Positions 13,981-16,477 of a stretch of 16,477 nucleotides of DNA are shown piece by piece. Below the pieces are notes generated by a model, which saw only the letters and a list, made by a program, of their open reading frames with translations, was not told where the DNA came from and searched no databases. Source of the DNA: Armatimonadota bacterium (GTDB lineage Bacteria > Armatimonadota > UBA10988 > DTZQ01). Numbering within the stretch: position 1 is the first letter of the stretch; each line of letters opens with the position of its first letter. The stretch covers positions 1 through 16,477 of the forward strand of contig DTZQ01000378.1 in NCBI GenBank assembly GCA_012961305.1, read 5' to 3'. The position numbers and the translations under genes are program-made.

Positions 13981-14874
13981 TTACTGACCTGCCCACTCCT
14001 CCCACCTCAGGTCACATTTCCCCGGCGTTCCCACCACGTCGGCGCGACACTGCTTGCAGAGAGCGAATTGGGGAATAATTTGAGCGCATTGCCTCCTCAC
14101 CTCCCTTAACTCGGAGAAAGACGGCGCTCGATGGGAAGCGAAACGGTAACAGGGAATCAAAGGCATGATGTTCATCAGTATTGCGCCCGCTTCTTTCACC
14201 GCTTGGGCCACCTCAGGGAGGTGTTGGTCGTTAATCCCGGGGACCAGCACCGTGTTCACTTTAACGGCTATTCCGGCTTCCGCGGCCCGCCGCAATCCCT
14301 CCAGTTGGCGATTGGTCAACCAACGGGCAGCCTCCTCGCCTCGTAGGAGTCCCCCATGGCCCTTCACCCAGGCATAAATCTTCGCTCCTACGATGGGGTC
14401 TACCGCGTTGACGGTCACGGTAATCGCATTAAGCTCCACGGCTTGCAATTGAGGCAACCAAGCCACCAACTCCAGTCCATTGGTACAGAGGCACAGCACG
14501 GCGTCAGGATGTTGCTTGCGGATAAGCCGCAGAGTTTCTAAGGCTTCAGGATTGGCCAGTGGGTCCCCTGGTCCGGCAATGCCCACTACTCCTCGCTCGT
14601 CTTCCCCCAGAAATGAGTCCGCCCTCCGCTGGGCTTCCTCCGGTCGAAGCACCTCGGCGGAAACCCCTGGTCGTGAGGGTACTCCTTTCTTGCCTACACT
14701 TCTTGCACAGAAGTTACACTGGATATTACACCGGGGGGCAACCGGCAGATGTAGGCGAGGCACGTAATAGTGAGCCCGTTCATCAAAACAGGGATGCCCT
14801 GCAGCAATGTCCTCGGGCCTCAGTTTGCCAATTACTCCCCGGTTAAGTTCGACGTGATGCTTTGTGGTCAACAT
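13981..14874 (-). CDS. NifB-like radical SAM protein (no NifX domain)
   Basis: The 297-residue protein follows NifB closely. It has HPCFDERAH (27-35), HLPVAPRCNIQCNFC with the SAM-cluster cysteines 49, 53 and 56, SRPGVSAEVL, GIAGPGDPLANPE (98-110), LCLCTNGL (Cys128), VDPIVGAKIY, ARWLTNRQLEGL, VKVNTVLVPGIND and the C-terminal CKQCRADVVG (273, 276). NifB fuses Fe-S clusters into the NifB-co precursor of nitrogenase cofactors. Here the Cys that precedes NESRPG in NifB is missing (the stretch reads GKKGVPSRPG), and no nitrogenase genes are in the window. It may therefore build or modify a different metallocluster. The start has AGGA 4-5 nt upstream. It is first in the operon under cassette copy 2, with a leader of about 115 nt. 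Confidence 0.87.
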   Translation of the reverse strand: MLTTKHHVELNRGVIGKLRPEDIAAGHPCFDERAHYYVPRLHLPVAPRCNIQCNFCARSVGKKGVPSRPGVSAEVLRPEEAQRRADSFLGEDERGVVGIAGPGDPLANPEALETLRLIRKQHPDAVLCLCTNGLELVAWLPQLQAVELNAITVTVNAVDPIVGAKIYAWVKGHGGLLRGEEAARWLTNRQLEGLRRAAEAGIAVKVNTVLVPGINDQHLPEVAQAVKEAGAILMNIMPLIPCYRFASHRAPSFSELREVRRQCAQIIPQFALCKQCRADVVGTPGKCDLRWEEWAGQ

Positions 14875-14881
14875 TAAATCC

Positions 14882-14911
14882 TGTAATTTAATATGACATA
14901 AATAATTTACA
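14882..14911. promoter_or_regulatory. Inverted-repeat pair in the leader of the NifB-like gene
   Basis: TGTAATTT (14882-14889) and AATTTACA (14904-14911) match at 7 of 8 positions as inverted arms 14 bp apart. They share the TGTAA/TTACA arms of the palindrome in the promoter cassette. Lying within the transcribed leader just before the start codon, they could be a second operator or an RNA stem near the ribosome site. AT-richness makes a chance origin possible. Confidence 0.35.
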
Positions 14912-14973
14912 ATACCACTGCTAAAACAATCCCCCTGCTACGGACCTTGTACCCCTCTGGATACCCGAAATCT

Positions 14974-15054
14974 ATAAGTGTAATTGACATTTACAATTAT
15001 AACACACAAATGTGACAAAACTGTGAACTCTTGAGGGACAATTTGTGAATTTTT
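14974..15054 (-). repeat. 81-bp promoter-cassette repeat, copy 2
   Basis: This is the partner of 9887-9967: 59 identical bases, then 18 of 22. It lies in the gap between the porin gene (stop at 15089) and the NifB-like gene (start at 14874), in the same orientation relative to the genes it serves. Because this copy is wholly intergenic, its conservation cannot come from coding constraint. There are no transposase genes or terminal repeats at its edges. Confidence 0.95.
14979..15048 (-). promoter_or_regulatory. Regulated promoter of the NifB-like/binding-protein/barrel/ferredoxin operon
   Basis: The minus strand has TATAAT (15001-14996) and no good -35. Plus-strand TGTGA repeats begin at 15011, 15022 and 15044, so the steps are 11 and 22 bp, one and two helical turns. 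Relative to the promoter they centre near -24, -35 and -57, the usual place for OmpR/PhoB-type activator boxes. The 17-bp near-palindrome at 14979-14995 abuts the -10 and covers the start point near 14989. The long leader that follows contains a small RNA-level hairpin (14949-14964). Confidence 0.65.
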
Positions 15055-15088
15055 GAGAGGTATTAGCCGCTCGGCAGGGAGTTACGCT

Positions 15089-16228
15089 TCAATATTTAAA
15101 CTGCAACTGGAGGGTGAATCGTCCCTTATCCTGCCCCGGCCGGCTCGCGAATGCGTATGCAAAGGTGCAACAGGTAACGGCACCAAGGTAATGTATCCAT
15201 CCGAGCCCTAAGGTCCGCTCATAGTCGCCACCCTGGGGGTCGAAAAGGTCGTAGCGAATGACCAAGTCATCGGTAGGCAATATGTTCCGCATCCACTGGG
15301 CCCAGAAGCCCCATGCGGATGCATCACGCCACGTACGCCCCTGATGCGATGGGTCAGTAGCGTACCCCTTGCCGGTTATGACTTCAATCTTGAGAGCCGA
15401 ACCCTCGCGCCAGATGTAAGGATTATCCTCGGGGACGGAGACATAGTGGTATTGGAGACCGAAACCAGCACGCCACTTGGGACGGTTGCGCCCGCCAGTC
15501 ACGTTGCCTGCCGCATCTACAAACAACTGCCGCGCCCGTCCCCAATACCCATACAGTTGCCACTTGAGTTGCGGCGGGCCCTGGTAAGGCCCTTTGCCCT
15601 TGCGCAGGTTGGTAAAGTAAACCACCACATCCTTGAAGTCATTTAACTCCCCATCCTGGTCTTTGATGCCATTGCCGTTCCACAGCCCCACAGCCCAGTA
15701 CAGCGGTTGCCTCCCGCGGGTCCTTCCGCTGAGCATCACCCCTCGGTCCCGCTCGCCGGGGAACAGGTAACGGGCAACGGCCGAACGCTCGGGCATCTCA
15801 CGCACCGAAGAGGACTGCAGCACTTCGTAACTGGCGTTCCACTTGCGCTGTCCCACTTCCAGGGTGAGGCCTGAGGGGAAGTGATACTTGACCACGGCGT
15901 CCTTAAGGCTGACCTTATGCTTATCGGCAGCCAGTTGGAGCAGAAAGGAGGCTTCTTGCTGGAAACGGGCTTCCACCTTGAGGCGGGCTCGCCGCACCAG
16001 AAACTCCCAAGGTTCTCCTTCCTCGTGGCTTAGGCGCCCCTGCATGTAGCCGCTGACCTTCCATTGCGTGGCGCGACCGGGGGCCACCTCGGGCTTCTCT
16101 GCACCTCCCTCGGCCGCGTGGGCAATGGAACCATATGGTGCAGCCGAAATCACACCTGCAACCAACCATCCAGCAGCCGACCAAGGTATAGACCTGCACC
16201 CATGCAACACGGCAACTCCCTTCCCCAT
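15089..16228 (-). CDS. Phosphate-selective porin O/P-like outer-membrane protein
   Basis: The 379-residue protein has a signal peptide (hydrophobic WSAAGWLVAGVISAA, cleavage near AHA-AE at 38). A barrel region follows with motifs like those of the OprO/OprP porin family: VSGYMQGRLS, FLVRRARLKVEA, LKDAVVKYHF, LEVGQRKWN, SERSAVARYLFPGERDRGVML-like sequence, AVGLWNGNG, and the C-terminal LQLQFKY ending in an aromatic residue. It would form a trimeric anion channel in the outer membrane; specificity is not certain. The ATG at 16228 is 16 nt from the nearest Shine-Dalgarno (GAGGAG). A GTG at 16210 or TTG at 16207 sits 5-8 nt after AAGGGAG and may be the real start, still leaving a signal peptide. 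It is transcribed separately from the NifB-like operon downstream. Confidence 0.8.
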   Translation of the reverse strand: MGKGVAVLHGCRSIPWSAAGWLVAGVISAAPYGSIAHAAEGGAEKPEVAPGRATQWKVSGYMQGRLSHEEGEPWEFLVRRARLKVEARFQQEASFLLQLAADKHKVSLKDAVVKYHFPSGLTLEVGQRKWNASYEVLQSSSVREMPERSAVARYLFPGERDRGVMLSGRTRGRQPLYWAVGLWNGNGIKDQDGELNDFKDVVVYFTNLRKGKGPYQGPPQLKWQLYGYWGRARQLFVDAAGNVTGGRNRPKWRAGFGLQYHYVSVPEDNPYIWREGSALKIEVITGKGYATDPSHQGRTWRDASAWGFWAQWMRNILPTDDLVIRYDLFDPQGGDYERTLGLGWIHYLGAVTCCTFAYAFASRPGQDKGRFTLQLQFKY

Positions 16229-16266
16229 CGTTCGTAATGATATGCTCCTCTGTCATGGAGGAGGGC

Positions 16267-16290
16267 CACACAGTCGCTATGCGACGTGTG
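16267..16290 (-). mobile_element. Bulged hairpin, possible right-end signal of an IS200/IS605-family element
   Basis: On the minus strand CACAC-GTCGC-ATA-GCGAC-T-GTGTG forms two 5-bp stems with a triloop and a single unpaired T on the 3' arm. This matches the architecture of the subterminal hairpins recognised by IS200/IS605 TnpA (IS608 has an extrahelical T on the 3' arm of its hairpin). It lies about 47 nt after the stop of a possible TnpB tail, as expected for a right end. It could instead be an operator or leader hairpin of the porin gene. Confidence 0.4.
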
Positions 16291-16314
16291 TTGCGACCTT
16301 GCAATTGTCAGGGT

Positions 16315-16323
16315 ATTTTAGCA
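16315..16323 (-). promoter_or_regulatory. Possible extended -10 promoter for the porin gene
   Basis: On the minus strand TGCTAAAAT (16323-16315) fits an extended -10 (TGn then a 5-of-6 hexamer). TTGACG lies 14 bp further up, too close for a normal -35. The start point would be near 16308, putting the bulged hairpin 16267-16290 in the leader. Confidence 0.4.
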
Positions 16324-16336
16324 GAACATCCCTGCG

Positions 16337-16477
16337 TCAAGAGGTGGTGGTGACAAGAAGTAGAAGGCCAGATACCGGTAGACGCAAAGGAACCGTTCCG
16401 CGGGATTTACCCAAAGAGGACCGGTCCCCTTTAGAACCTGCTTCCTGCTTCAATGACGGAATGCTCGTAGACCGACC
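16337..16477 (-). pseudogene. Possible C-terminal tail of an IS605-type TnpB, running off the window
   Basis: The minus frame is open from the window's last base to a TGA at 16339-16337, giving 46 residues. It includes SIPSLKQEAGSKGD, which resembles the low-complexity tails (A/SxKQEA) that end many TnpB proteins. Nothing catalytic is visible because the body of the protein would lie beyond the window. The nearby bulged hairpin supports the idea. Whether the element is intact or a remnant cannot be seen, so the pseudogene label is provisional. Confidence 0.3.

Noticed and set aside
14949..14964. Hairpin in the NifB-like leader as a riboswitch (for example molybdenum cofactor)
   Set aside because: Only one 6-bp stem with a G-U pair is visible; no conserved riboswitch core is recognisable.
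15011..15026. CRP/FNR site suggested by TGTGA-N6
   Set aside because: CRP sites are inverted (TGTGA-N6-TCACA); here both halves point the same way, so a direct-repeat binder fits better.

Overview
The window is about 16.5 kb of moderately GC-rich bacterial DNA. Every convincing gene lies on the minus strand, so transcription runs from high to low coordinates. The organism is a diderm: two products end as outer-membrane beta-barrels, and there are Sec and Tat export signals. It uses strong Shine-Dalgarno sequences (AAGGAGGT-like) and ordinary sigma70-type promoters. The pseudopilin (start of a DUF1559-type protein with the MYAQDYDE stretch) and the ceramidase-like protein are of kinds common in Armatimonadota, Planctomycetota and similar lineages. 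I lean weakly to an Armatimonadota-like organism; the sequence does not prove it. No rRNA, tRNA or CRISPR is visible.

Left part (1-5440): housekeeping genes with two ParB-binding parS sites (894-909 perfect, 3974-3989 with one mismatch), which suggests the region is near the replication origin. A promoter at 5410-5438 starts a unit encoding a neutral-ceramidase-like protein, an aspartate aminotransferase-type enzyme, a free-standing NAD synthetase glutaminase and NadE. A small four-helix membrane protein and the N-terminal part of an ArsB/NhaD-type permease follow.

Middle part (5624-9967): a pseudopilin, a membrane-anchored SAM methyltransferase, a MacB/FtsX-type ABC permease and its ATPase form one operon. 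A membrane-anchored thioredoxin-like protein with its own promoter lies just beyond.

Right part (9956-15054): a four-gene operon of a NifB-like radical SAM protein, a Tat-exported ModA-like binding protein, a fusion of a second ModA-like binding protein to an outer-membrane beta-barrel, and a NapH-like membrane ferredoxin. The middle and right operons are headed by nearly identical 81-bp promoter cassettes (77 of 81 bases identical). Each carries TATAAT, 11-bp-phased TGTGA repeats and a 17-bp palindrome over the start point, so the operons are probably one regulon. This two-operon module is the best candidate here for an undescribed system. A plausible reading is capture of an oxyanion or metal at the outer membrane, coupled to Fe-S or redox chemistry, with an envelope export arm; the substrate cannot be read from the sequence.

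Far right (15089-16477): a phosphate-selective-porin-like barrel, preceded by what looks like the right end of an IS200/IS605 element (bulged-T hairpin plus a possible TnpB tail running off the edge).
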